Assembly: GCA_002338605.1 (NCBI GenBank)
Contig: DDIP01000062.1
Location: forward strand, 947 to 12,357
DNA length: 11,411 nucleotides
Direction of reading: 5' to 3'
From: Proteobacteria bacterium UBA1847
GTDB lineage: Bacteria > Pseudomonadota > Gammaproteobacteria > Steroidobacterales > Woeseiaceae
The translations under genes were made by a program, and so were the position numbers. Numbering within the stretch: the first letter of the stretch is position 1; each line of letters opens with the position of its first letter. This document shows, one piece after another, positions 1 through 5,773 of the stretch. Below the pieces are notes generated by a model, which worked only from the letters and a program-made list of their open reading frames with translations, ran no database searches and had not been told where the DNA came from.

Positions 1-330
1 GGGTTTGCCAGCCAGTGTACCTTTGAGCCAGTCTGTTCCCGTCGAATCGATGAAGTACTTCAGCGCAGCACTCATGTTGCCGAATCTCGTCGGGCTGCCC
101 ATGACCAGGCCGCCGCATTCCGACAGATCCGCAGCTGTCGCGAACGGCGGCCCGGCATCCGGAATCGAAGCCTCAGTCGCTTCGCTGACGGGGGATACGG
201 CAGGTACCGTACGCAGTCGCGCCGAGCACCCGGCGACGGCATCAACGCCCTTGCAGACTTCCCGCGCCAAAGCTTCGGTTGCGCCGGTTCGAGAGTAATA
301 CAGAACCAGGATTTCGACGATCGAATTCAT
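1..330 (-). CDS. wrbA: NAD(P)H:quinone oxidoreductase, WrbA type (3' end cut by window)
   Basis: Flavodoxin-like FMN protein of the WrbA family, which reduces quinones by two electrons and so limits semiquinone radicals; cytosolic. The window shows the first 110 codons, open through base 1; family members are about 200 residues, so roughly half is missing. Residues 5-12 form the first hydrophobic beta strand. Residues 11-18 (YYSRTGAT) are the FMN phosphate-binding loop, with the usual SxTG..T pattern shifted to SRTG. Around residues 75-100 the motif GSPTRFGNMSAALKYF is the WrbA second flavin loop. The ATG at 330-328 lies 3 bp after the arsC-like stop codon and has no clear Shine-Dalgarno sequence, so translation is probably coupled to the upstream gene. 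Family assignment is secure; the physiological quinone is not visible. Confidence 0.93.
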   Translation of the reverse strand, partial: MNSIVEILVLYYSRTGATEALAREVCKGVDAVAGCSARLRTVPAVSPVSEATEASIPDAGPPFATAADLSECGGLVMGSPTRFGNMSAALKYFIDSTGTDWLKGTLAGKP

Positions 331-333
331 TCG

Positions 334-690
334 TCAGCTGAGCAGCGTCAGAACGTTTTCCGGCGGCCGGCCGACCACAGCGCGGCCCGAATCCTCGTCG
401 ACCACAATCGGCCGTTCCAGCGTTTTCGGGTGCTGTGTTATCCATTGAGCGAGCGCGGCATCGTCGTCCAGCGGCGGCAGGTCCTTCGATTCCTTGAATT
501 CGCTCTCTCCGCGCCGCAACAAGCCTGACAGTGGCATGCCGAGTTTCTGCGACAGGTCAAGCAAGACTGCCGCATCCGGCGGGTCTGTGAGATAGCTTAC
601 GATCCGCGGCTGGACGCCGGCGTCTTGAATGAGCTGCAGAGTTTGGCGCGATTTGCTGCAGCGCGGGTTGTGGTAGATCGTGACGGCCAT
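334..690 (-). CDS. arsC: ArsC/YfgD-family thioredoxin-fold reductase
   Basis: A 118-residue member of the glutaredoxin-coupled ArsC family. The N terminus ITIYHNP-like strand is followed by RCSKSRQTL, with the catalytic cysteine at C11. R59, R93 (in ERPIVV) and R108 (in VGRPPE) occupy the positions of the E. coli R773 ArsC arginines R60, R94 and R107 that bind the oxyanion. The RCSKSR signature is closer to the chromosomal YfgD subfamily than to plasmid ArsC (ACGTSR-like). There is no arsR, arsB or acr3 alongside, so a dedicated arsenic-resistance role is not supported; housekeeping thiol chemistry is as likely. It is the first gene of an arsC-wrbA unit. AGAGG at 700-696 lies about 5 bases before the ATG at 690. 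The family is clear; the substrate is uncertain. Confidence 0.92.
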   Translation of the reverse strand: MAVTIYHNPRCSKSRQTLQLIQDAGVQPRIVSYLTDPPDAAVLLDLSQKLGMPLSGLLRRGESEFKESKDLPPLDDDAALAQWITQHPKTLERPIVVDEDSGRAVVGRPPENVLTLLS

Positions 691-726
691 GAGGTCCTCT
701 TTCGGGTTGGTGGCTGGACACGACGA

Positions 727-755
727 ACTCTAGCAGGCCGCTCAGGCGACGTCAG
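727..755 (-). promoter_or_regulatory. Candidate sigma70 promoter for arsC-wrbA
   Basis: Reading the minus strand, CTGACG (755-750, 4/6 match to TTGACA) is followed after exactly 17 bases by TAGAGT (732-727, 4/6 match to TATAAT). This predicts a start near base 720 and a leader of about 30 bases before the arsC ATG at 690. The match is moderate and judged by eye only. Confidence 0.3.
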
Positions 756-799
756 CGAGCGCATTTGCCCTTGACGCGACAGCATGGCAGTTGGTAGCG

Positions 800-829
800 T
801 TGACCGGTCGCCGAACGAAAAATAACAAT
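800..829 (+). promoter_or_regulatory. Candidate sigma70 promoter for the lipoprotein gene
   Basis: TTGACC at 800-805 (5/6) and AACAAT at 824-829 (4/6) are separated by 18 bases, followed by an A-rich stretch. Transcription would begin near 836, about 20 bases before the ATG at 857. This fits the signal-peptide start and argues against any start codon further upstream. It is a by-eye call of moderate strength. Confidence 0.33.
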
Positions 830-856
830 AAAAAAACTGTGGCTAATCAAGTTCTA

Positions 857-1180
857 ATGAATATGTTCAAGAAATCCCTGCAAGCGTTATTCGTCACCGT
901 TTTGGTCCTCCTGGCAGGCTGTGAAACAGCGCCGCCGGTGCAGGAAATGAGCGATGCGCGGCAGGCTATTGCGGTAGCGAAGAAAGCCGGTGCCGCCGAT
1001 CTGGCCTCATTTCACCTCGACGCGGCGGAAAAATACCTGGCGAGTGCCGAGGAGAGCCTGGGGCGTCAGGCCTACAACCAGGCAAGGCGAGACGCCGAAC
1101 ATGCCAAAATGAAAGCCCTCGATGCGCTCAAGGCGGCTGAACTGGAGGCCAGCCGGAAACAGGACACCGGCGATTACTGA
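857..1180 (+). CDS. DUF4398-type lipoprotein
   Basis: A 107-residue envelope lipoprotein. Starting at 857, the protein has a short basic N terminus (MNMFKKS), a hydrophobic core (ALFVTVLVLLA) and the lipobox LLAGC with the acylated cysteine at residue 22. Position +2 is E, not D, so an outer-membrane destination is expected. The mature part is an alanine-rich amphipathic helix with repeated AE/AR/AK steps (for example AAEKYLASAEESLGRQAYNQAR), the pattern of the DUF4398 family, likely a helical hairpin or coiled coil. The frame stays open upstream to a TTG at 791, but the signal peptide fixes the start at 857 or at a second ATG at 863. No strong Shine-Dalgarno sequence is visible. The gene overlaps the acylphosphatase frame. 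Molecular function is unknown; DUF4398 proteins are often found with OmpA-like or other envelope proteins. Confidence 0.85.
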   Translation: MNMFKKSLQALFVTVLVLLAGCETAPPVQEMSDARQAIAVAKKAGAADLASFHLDAAEKYLASAEESLGRQAYNQARRDAEHAKMKALDALKAAELEASRKQDTGDY

Positions 1181-1457
1181 ATCGCACGCACGTGAGGCCC
1201 GAAAATACATCATTAGCGGGCGGGTTCAGGGCGTCTGGTTTCGAGACAGCACGCGCCGCCAGGCCGAGTCCCTTCAAATCGCCGGCTACGCGAAGAATCT
1301 GCCGGATGGAACGGTTGAAGTCCTGGCCTGCGGGCGTTCTGAATCGCTCGACGCGCTGGCAGCCTGGCTGGCTGAGGGGCCGCCACTGGCGAGCGTCGAA
1401 CGGGTTTTGGAAAGCACGGCTGAATTCCGGGAGTTGAACGGCTTTTCCGTCGCCTAA
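1122..1457 (+). CDS. acyP: Acylphosphatase (start uncertain)
   Basis: Small cytosolic enzyme that hydrolyses acyl phosphates. The block SGRVQGVWFRDS carries the phosphate-binding loop and catalytic arginine, and GYAKNLPDGTVEV carries the catalytic asparagine. The R-to-N spacing is 18 residues, as in the human enzyme (R23, N41). The fold continues to a typical C-terminal NGF strand. The only in-frame ATG, at 1122, gives 111 residues, but its first 17 residues look like out-of-frame lipoprotein sequence and family members are about 90-95 long. An ATT at 1173 gives a 94-residue protein that begins exactly where homologues do, with AGGA at 1161-1164 eight bases ahead. The coordinates here use the canonical ATG; the native start may be 1173. 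The stop codon overlaps that of the convergent transglycosylase gene. Confidence 0.92.
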   Translation: MRSRRLNWRPAGNRTPAITESHAREARKYIISGRVQGVWFRDSTRRQAESLQIAGYAKNLPDGTVEVLACGRSESLDALAAWLAEGPPLASVERVLESTAEFRELNGFSVA

Positions 1458-2083
1458 CCCTGAAACCACTTCTTGCTGAGCTTGTCGATGACCTTGTTGG
1501 GGTACTTGCGCACCCCGAGGCTGCCATTGTAGCGGCCGAGCGCGCGGCGCAGATCGCCGTTTTCCTTGTCCAGGTAGAAGCGCAGGATTGTGCAGCCGTA
1601 GCGAAGATTGGTTTCAATGTGTAACAGGTTGTCGTTGGGCCGGCCGATTTCGTTCAGCCAGAATGGCATGATCTGCATAAGGCCAATGGCGCCGGCGACG
1701 GATATCGCGTAGCGATCGAAATTACTCTCTGTCTCGATCACGGCCAGAATCAGTTCCGGCGGCAATTCAACGCGATTGGCCTCCACATGGACGAGTTTCA
1801 GAATACGGATTCGCTCTTCAGGGTCTTTGACCTGGCGCTCCAGTCGCCGCGACATGTCGGTCAGCCAGACCTCGGCATCAAACCGATCGGTAAAACTCGG
1901 GGTGTCATCGGCCGCCGCGCGCAGGGCCTCGCGCAGTTCCGGGTCCGGTGCGCTTTCGGCCACAGCGGTCGTCACCGAAAAGGCGGCAACGACGAGGACG
2001 GGTAGGATGATGCGGAGACCGGGTGTCATGGTTGCGTGTAATCGTAGCAGTATTTTCAGTCTAATTATGAGCTTACGCCACAT
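1454..2083 (-). CDS. Periplasmic lytic transglycosylase, SLT/GH23 fold
   Basis: Cleaves the MurNAc-GlcNAc bond of peptidoglycan to give 1,6-anhydro ends. In the 209-residue form, residues 109-140 hold the family 1 signature: ETESNFD with catalytic glutamate E119, then AGAIGLMQIMP (131-140 region). RALGRYNGS at 180-188 corresponds to the usual A..AYNAG motif. A signal peptide is present: hydrophobic IILPVLVVAAF followed by TTAVA and a likely cleavage before ES (residues 43-44). The ATG at 2083 shares its A with the proS TAA stop (TAATG), which implies translational coupling. A second ATG at 2029 (residue 19) would give a more ordinary signal peptide length, and neither has a strong Shine-Dalgarno sequence. 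The mature enzyme is small, essentially one catalytic domain after a roughly 60-residue helical linker, so it may be soluble in the periplasm. Confidence 0.9.
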   Translation of the reverse strand: MWRKLIIRLKILLRLHATMTPGLRIILPVLVVAAFSVTTAVAESAPDPELREALRAAADDTPSFTDRFDAEVWLTDMSRRLERQVKDPEERIRILKLVHVEANRVELPPELILAVIETESNFDRYAISVAGAIGLMQIMPFWLNEIGRPNDNLLHIETNLRYGCTILRFYLDKENGDLRRALGRYNGSLGVRKYPNKVIDKLSKKWFQG

Positions 2084-3774
2084 TATTCCAGTAATTTGAG
2101 AGCGTCTTCACGTTTCAGGTTGCGCGATTCGCTTTCCCTGCGGTGTCGATACTCAAGTTCGCCGGCTGCAAGGCCACGCTCACTGATCACCAGGCGGTGC
2201 GGAATCCCGATCAATTCTGCGTCGGCGAACTTCACGCCAGGCCTTGCGTCACGGTCATCGAGCAGGACGTCGAGCCCCCGTTCACGCAATTCCCGGTAGA
2301 GCGCATCGGCCGCTGTACGGACAGCCTCGGAGCGATGCAGGTTGATCGGTACCAGCACAACATCGAATGGTGCCAGTGGCGCGGGCCAGATGATGCCGGC
2401 TTCATCATGATTCTGCTCGATGGCCGCGCCGACGATTCGCGAAATACCGATGCCGTAACAGCCCATCGACATCACCTGGTTCTTGCCCTCGGGATCCTGG
2501 ACCGTGGCAGACATCGCCTCGCTGTACTTGGTTCCCAGCTGGAAGATATGGCCGACTTCAATACCACGCGCGATGCTCAATGTGCCGTTGCCATCGGGTG
2601 TCGGATCGCCGGCAACGACGTTGCGCAGATCCACCGTCGTCGGGATAGCGAGATCGCGCCCGAAATTTGCACCGGTGTAATGCATGTCCTTTTTGTTGGC
2701 GCCACAAACAAAATCACTCATTCCCACCGTCGCGTGATCGAAAAAGAGGGGCATGCCGAGTCCAATCGGACCGACGAAGCCCGGGCCACAACCGGTCGCT
2801 TTGGCAATGACTTCAGGGCTGGCCATGGTCAACGGAGACACAACGCCCGGCATCTTCTGGGCCTTCACCGCGTTAAGTTCATGATCACCGCGCAATAACA
2901 GCGCGACCGGACCGTCCGTACCGTCGACGATCAATGTCTTAAGGACACGCGATGCATCTGTTTTCAGGAACTCGCAGAGCGCCTCGATCGTCTTGACGCC
3001 CGGTGTTGCCACCTGCTGAAGCTCCTCTTTCGCGTCAGGGTAGCCGGCCGCGACGGGTGTTGTCGTGGCCGTCTCGATATTCGAAGCGTAGTTATCCGCA
3101 TCGCTGTAGGCGATTGCATCTTCACCCGAATCGGCCAGGACGTGGAATTCCTGCGACCGGCTGCCGCCAATTTCTCCGGAATCGGCGTCGACAACGCGAA
3201 ATTTGAGCCCAAGTCGTTCGAATATCGCGGTGTAGGCGGAGTGCATGCGCTGGTAGGACGCCTCCATTCCTTGCTTGTCGATGTCGAACGAATAAGCATC
3301 CTTCATGATGAACTCACGCGATCGCATCACGCCGAATCGCGGGCGGATCTCGTCACGAAATTTGGTCTGAATCTGATAGTAGTTGATTGGCAGTTGCTTG
3401 TAGCTGCGCAATTCCCGGCGGGCAATATCGGTAATGACCTCTTCATGAGTCGGACCGAAGCAATAGTCCCGCGAATGCCGGTCGCTCATGCGCAGCAGTA
3501 GCGGACCGTACTGGTCCCAGCGGCCGGACTCCTGCCACAGCTCGGCTGGCTGCACGGCCGGCATCAGCAATTCCAGCGCCCCGGCGCGATTCATTTCCTC
3601 ACGAACGACCGCCTCGACTTTTCTCAGGACCCGCAGTCCCAGCGGCATCCAGGTGAAAAGCCCTGAAGCCAGTCGGCGAATCAGGCCGGCACGCAGCATC
3701 AGCTTGTGACTGATGATCTCCGCATCTGACGGGACTTCCTTGAGTGTCGTGAGTCCGAATTCCGAAAAGCGCAT
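2083..3774 (-). CDS. proS: Prolyl-tRNA synthetase, bacterial type with editing domain
   Basis: Charges tRNA-Pro with proline; cytosolic class II synthetase. From the ATG at 3774 it is 563 residues, close to E. coli ProS (572). Motif 1 lies near LWQESGRW (79-86). Motif 2 includes FRDE (139-142) and [18 protein letters not shown]. The inserted YbaK-like editing domain spans about 224-405 ([37 protein letters not shown]) and hydrolyses Ala-tRNA-Pro. Motif 3 is GCYGIGISR (438-446). The C-terminal anticodon-binding domain contains [22 protein letters not shown]. The frame is open to 3831, but the conserved N terminus [13 protein letters not shown] starts at 3774, and the longer form would begin inside the predicted promoter. 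An ATG at 3786 is the other possibility. The stop codon overlaps the start of the lytic transglycosylase gene by one base. Confidence 0.97.
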   Translation of the reverse strand: MRFSEFGLTTLKEVPSDAEIISHKLMLRAGLIRRLASGLFTWMPLGLRVLRKVEAVVREEMNRAGALELLMPAVQPAELWQESGRWDQYGPLLLRMSDRHSRDYCFGPTHEEVITDIARRELRSYKQLPINYYQIQTKFRDEIRPRFGVMRSREFIMKDAYSFDIDKQGMEASYQRMHSAYTAIFERLGLKFRVVDADSGEIGGSRSQEFHVLADSGEDAIAYSDADNYASNIETATTTPVAAGYPDAKEELQQVATPGVKTIEALCEFLKTDASRVLKTLIVDGTDGPVALLLRGDHELNAVKAQKMPGVVSPLTMASPEVIAKATGCGPGFVGPIGLGMPLFFDHATVGMSDFVCGANKKDMHYTGANFGRDLAIPTTVDLRNVVAGDPTPDGNGTLSIARGIEVGHIFQLGTKYSEAMSATVQDPEGKNQVMSMGCYGIGISRIVGAAIEQNHDEAGIIWPAPLAPFDVVLVPINLHRSEAVRTAADALYRELRERGLDVLLDDRDARPGVKFADAELIGIPHRLVISERGLAAGELEYRHRRESESRNLKREDALKLLE

Positions 3775-3803
3775 TGTTTCAACCATTGATGAGCGAGCCG
3801 CGC

Positions 3804-3831
3804 ATTCTAACTGTATTGACAGATAAGCCAA
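3804..3831 (-). promoter_or_regulatory. Candidate sigma70 promoter for proS
   Basis: On the minus strand TTGGCT (3831-3826, 4/6) and TAGAAT (3809-3804, 5/6) are separated by 16 bases. Transcription would start near 3797, about 23 bases before the proS ATG at 3774 and about 11 before the alternative ATG at 3786. On the other strand the same region holds a perfect TTGACA at 3816-3821 pointing towards the PSD-like gene, but no acceptable -10 follows it at normal spacing. Confidence 0.45.
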
Positions 3832-3863
3832 AGCAGTGGAAGGTCCGCAGTCTTTTTGACGCT

Positions 3864-3868
3864 GGAAG
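3864..3868 (+). promoter_or_regulatory. Ribosome binding site that fixes a TTG start
   Basis: GGAAG at 3864-3868, continuing as GGAAGAA, lies six bases before the TTG at 3875. There is no ATG in frame at a sensible place, so this site is the main reason for placing the start of the PSD-like gene at the TTG. Confidence 0.6.
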
Positions 3869-3874
3869 AAACGC

Positions 3875-4471
3875 TTGCAAGGTCGCCGAAATCCGTTCGT
3901 TGCCCGGGAGGGCTTGCCGCTGCTCGTTGCGACGCTCGCATCGGCCGTTCTATTGATTCGCTATTCCGATCCCTGGTTGGCATTGGCCCCAACGGCCGTT
4001 TTCATCATGCTTTACTTCGTGTTTCGCGATCCGAAACGCGTCATGCCGTCAGTGGCCCTGGGCGTTGTGAGTCCGGTCGACGGCGAGGTTCTGGAAGTCG
4101 GTTCAATCGAGGCCGGCGATACGGGACTTCCGGCCTTGCGCGTGGTCATCGCAGTCGACAGCCTCGGGACCTATACGGCCCGGAGCCCGGTTGAAGGCAT
4201 TATCAAGGATATGGGGTCGAAAGCGATGTGGCTGCAAACAGATGAAGGTGTGGACGTCACACTCAAATTCCGCGGCCACCGGCTGGGACTTGCGCCCAGG
4301 GCATTCGGCCGTTTCGGCGAACGGCTGGGGCAGGGCCAGCGCTGCGCGTATCTGAGATTGACACGAATTGCCGAAGTGCAATGGCCGGACAACGGCAAGG
4401 TCTCCGTGGAAATCGGGCAAACGGTCAGGGCCGGTATCGACCTCATCGGTACAGTGCCGAGTACGCGATAG
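3875..4471 (+). CDS. Phosphatidylserine decarboxylase-like protein lacking catalytic residues
   Basis: A 198-residue protein with the layout of the short PSD family. Two hydrophobic segments (about 15-29 and 34-50) are followed by FRDPKR (50-55) and SPVDGEV (66-72). A beta-rich domain follows, ending in [15 protein letters not shown] (178-192). PSDs make phosphatidylethanolamine by a pyruvoyl group formed by self-cleavage at a GS motif. Here D69 of the SP.DG motif is kept. The catalytic histidine of D-V-H-V-N is Y100 ([11 protein letters not shown]), and the FGSR cleavage motif is replaced by LRLTR (160-164), with no Gly-Ser anywhere near. The segment SPVEGII through [13 protein letters not shown] also resembles EIIA-Glc-type hybrid barrels. 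It is probably a non-enzymatic membrane-anchored relative; its function is unknown. The TTG start has a good ribosome binding site. No frameshift restores the motif. Confidence 0.75.
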   Translation: MQGRRNPFVAREGLPLLVATLASAVLLIRYSDPWLALAPTAVFIMLYFVFRDPKRVMPSVALGVVSPVDGEVLEVGSIEAGDTGLPALRVVIAVDSLGTYTARSPVEGIIKDMGSKAMWLQTDEGVDVTLKFRGHRLGLAPRAFGRFGERLGQGQRCAYLRLTRIAEVQWPDNGKVSVEIGQTVRAGIDLIGTVPSTR

Positions 4472-4533
4472 CATTTGCCCCCTCATTCCCGTCGTGAAAT
4501 GCGCGATACGGCATGGCAAACTCACGGCTTAAC

Positions 4534-4545
4534 CCGAAGCTTCGG
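4534..4545. repeat. 12-bp perfect palindrome upstream of the UDG gene
   Basis: CCGAAGCTTCGG is a perfect palindrome ending eight bases before the UDG start codon at 4554, in the 82-base gap after the PSD-like gene. It could be an operator half-site pair, or in RNA a 4-bp stem with an AGCT loop. There is no T-run, so it is not an intrinsic terminator. It lies where a ribosome binding site would be expected, and no clear one is present. Chance occurrence is possible. Confidence 0.35.
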
Positions 4546-4553
4546 TCCAATTC

Positions 4554-5237
4554 ATGATCCACCCTGAACATCAGCGGCGTGCCTACCTGCAGGCCATGGG
4601 AATCGATGTGTGGCTGCCGCGCGACGCGGCCGAGCCGGGCGTTGATGCGTCGGGTGGCCTTGTGTCAGCCGGGGCGGATGCCATGGACTGGGATGAATTG
4701 CAGCGTTGTGTCGCCGACTGCACGCGATGTGCGTTATCAAAAAGTCGGACCCAGACGGTGTTTGGCATCGGCAAGCAGGATGCCAGCTGGATGATCATCG
4801 GTGAGGCGCCGGGTGCCGAAGAGGACCGGCGCGGGGAGCCGTTCGTCGGCCGGGCAGGGCAGATGCTCGACGAAATGCTGCGAGCGGTGGGGCTTGGTCG
4901 CGATTCAGTCTTTATTGCCAATGTGCTGAAATGCAGGCCACCCAATAACCGGGATCCGAAGCCAGACGAAGCGGCAGCCTGCCGGGACTACCTTGAGCGG
5001 CAAATTGCACTCGTACAACCGCAGGTCATTCTCGCGGTCGGAAAAATCGCGGCGCAAAACCTGCTGCAAAGCGCCGAGCCGGTCGGCCGGCTGCGGGGAC
5101 GGCAGTATGATTTGAACGGGATACCGCTGGTCGTCACGTATCACCCGGCCTATTTGCTGCGAAGCCCTTCGCAAAAACGCAAGGTCTGGACCGATCTTTG
5201 CCTGGCCCGAAAGCTCAGTGGGATTGCGCCGACATGA
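4554..5237 (+). CDS. Uracil-DNA glycosylase, family 4 (iron-sulfur)
   Basis: Removes uracil from DNA to start base excision repair. The 227-residue protein has the family 4 cluster ligands C56, C59 (DCTRC), C127 (NVLKCRPP) and C143 (AAAC), expected to bind a 4Fe-4S cluster. Motif A is GEAPGAEED (83-91), followed by GEPFVGRAGQMLD. The C-terminal motif is YHPAYLLR with H197. These are diagnostic of family 4 rather than family 1 Ung. About 50 residues precede the first cysteine. They start RRAYLQAMGIDVWLPR (8-23), which resembles the N-terminal peptide of the DNA polymerase III psi subunit HolD, and continue as a low-complexity Gly/Ala linker. The stop overlaps the rimI start (ATGA), so the two are probably co-translated. 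No obvious Shine-Dalgarno sequence precedes the ATG. Confidence 0.93.
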   Translation: MIHPEHQRRAYLQAMGIDVWLPRDAAEPGVDASGGLVSAGADAMDWDELQRCVADCTRCALSKSRTQTVFGIGKQDASWMIIGEAPGAEEDRRGEPFVGRAGQMLDEMLRAVGLGRDSVFIANVLKCRPPNNRDPKPDEAAACRDYLERQIALVQPQVILAVGKIAAQNLLQSAEPVGRLRGRQYDLNGIPLVVTYHPAYLLRSPSQKRKVWTDLCLARKLSGIAPT

Positions 5238-5710
5238 TTACACCGATGGCGCAGCCACCGACCACGATTCGCGACATGAAACACGACGACCTGGCTATGG
5301 TTTCGGACATCGAGCGTCGAAGCTATGAATTTCCCTGGAGTCACGGGGTCTTTCGCGATTGCCTGCTGGCAGGGTATCAATGTGTTGTACTCATTCGTGA
5401 GGGCAGAGTCGCAGGCTATTCAATCCTGTCGATCGCGGCCGGTGAGGCTCACATTCTCAATCTTTGTATTGACCCGGAATTTCGTGCGCTGGGCTACGGC
5501 GAGAAATTGCTCGACGAATTGCTCTACCGGGCACGTTCAGCGTCGGTGAGGGAGATTTTTCTCGAGGTGAGGCCATCCAACAGGACAGCGATTGGCCTGT
5601 ATCAGAAAAAGGGTTTTCACAAGATCGCGGCACGACCTGCTTACTACCAGGCGCGGGAGGGGCGGGAAGACGCCTCGGTCCTTGCCAAGAAACTCGTCGT
5701 TGATAAGTGA
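5234..5710 (+). CDS. rimI: Ribosomal protein S18-alanine N-acetyltransferase
   Basis: GNAT-family enzyme that acetylates the N-terminal alanine of ribosomal protein S18 using acetyl-CoA. From the ATG at 5234 it has 158 residues. The FPWS motif (33-36) is the RimI substrate-loop hallmark. RALGYG (84-89) is the CoA pyrophosphate loop (R-x-x-G-x-G). E111 in LEVRPSN and Y123 in LYQKKGF match the catalytic pair E103/Y115 of enteric RimI with identical spacing. The C-terminal AYYQAREGREDA corresponds to NYY..TDGREDA in E. coli. The frame extends upstream to 5198, but the ATG at 5234 overlaps the UDG stop as ATGA and gives the family N terminus; an ATG at 5246 is an alternative. The order rimI then prfC is also known from E. 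coli, where yjjG lies between them. Confidence 0.93.
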   Translation: MITPMAQPPTTIRDMKHDDLAMVSDIERRSYEFPWSHGVFRDCLLAGYQCVVLIREGRVAGYSILSIAAGEAHILNLCIDPEFRALGYGEKLLDELLYRARSASVREIFLEVRPSNRTAIGLYQKKGFHKIAARPAYYQAREGREDASVLAKKLVVDK

Positions 5711-5773
5711 CCGGAGTTTCGCGAGGCTTGCGATTCCGATAGACTGCGCCGCCTCTGACGCCTTCTCACTGCA

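Noticed and set aside
334..690. An arsenic resistance operon
   Set aside because: No arsR, arsB, acr3 or arsH is present, and the RCSKSR signature is that of the housekeeping YfgD subfamily.
2143..2898. Open frame of 251 codons on the plus strand inside proS
   Set aside because: It lies entirely opposite the well-conserved ProRS gene, and its product is rich in His, Arg and Asp with no domain pattern; it is a shadow of GC-rich coding sequence.
3816..3821. Promoter for the PSD-like gene based on a perfect TTGACA
   Set aside because: No acceptable -10 hexamer lies 16-18 bases downstream, and the hexamer falls inside the proS promoter spacer.
3775..3831. N-terminal extension of ProRS from an ATG at 3831
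   Set aside because: The extra 19 residues are not part of the family N terminus, and the codon would lie in the predicted -35 box, upstream of the transcription start.
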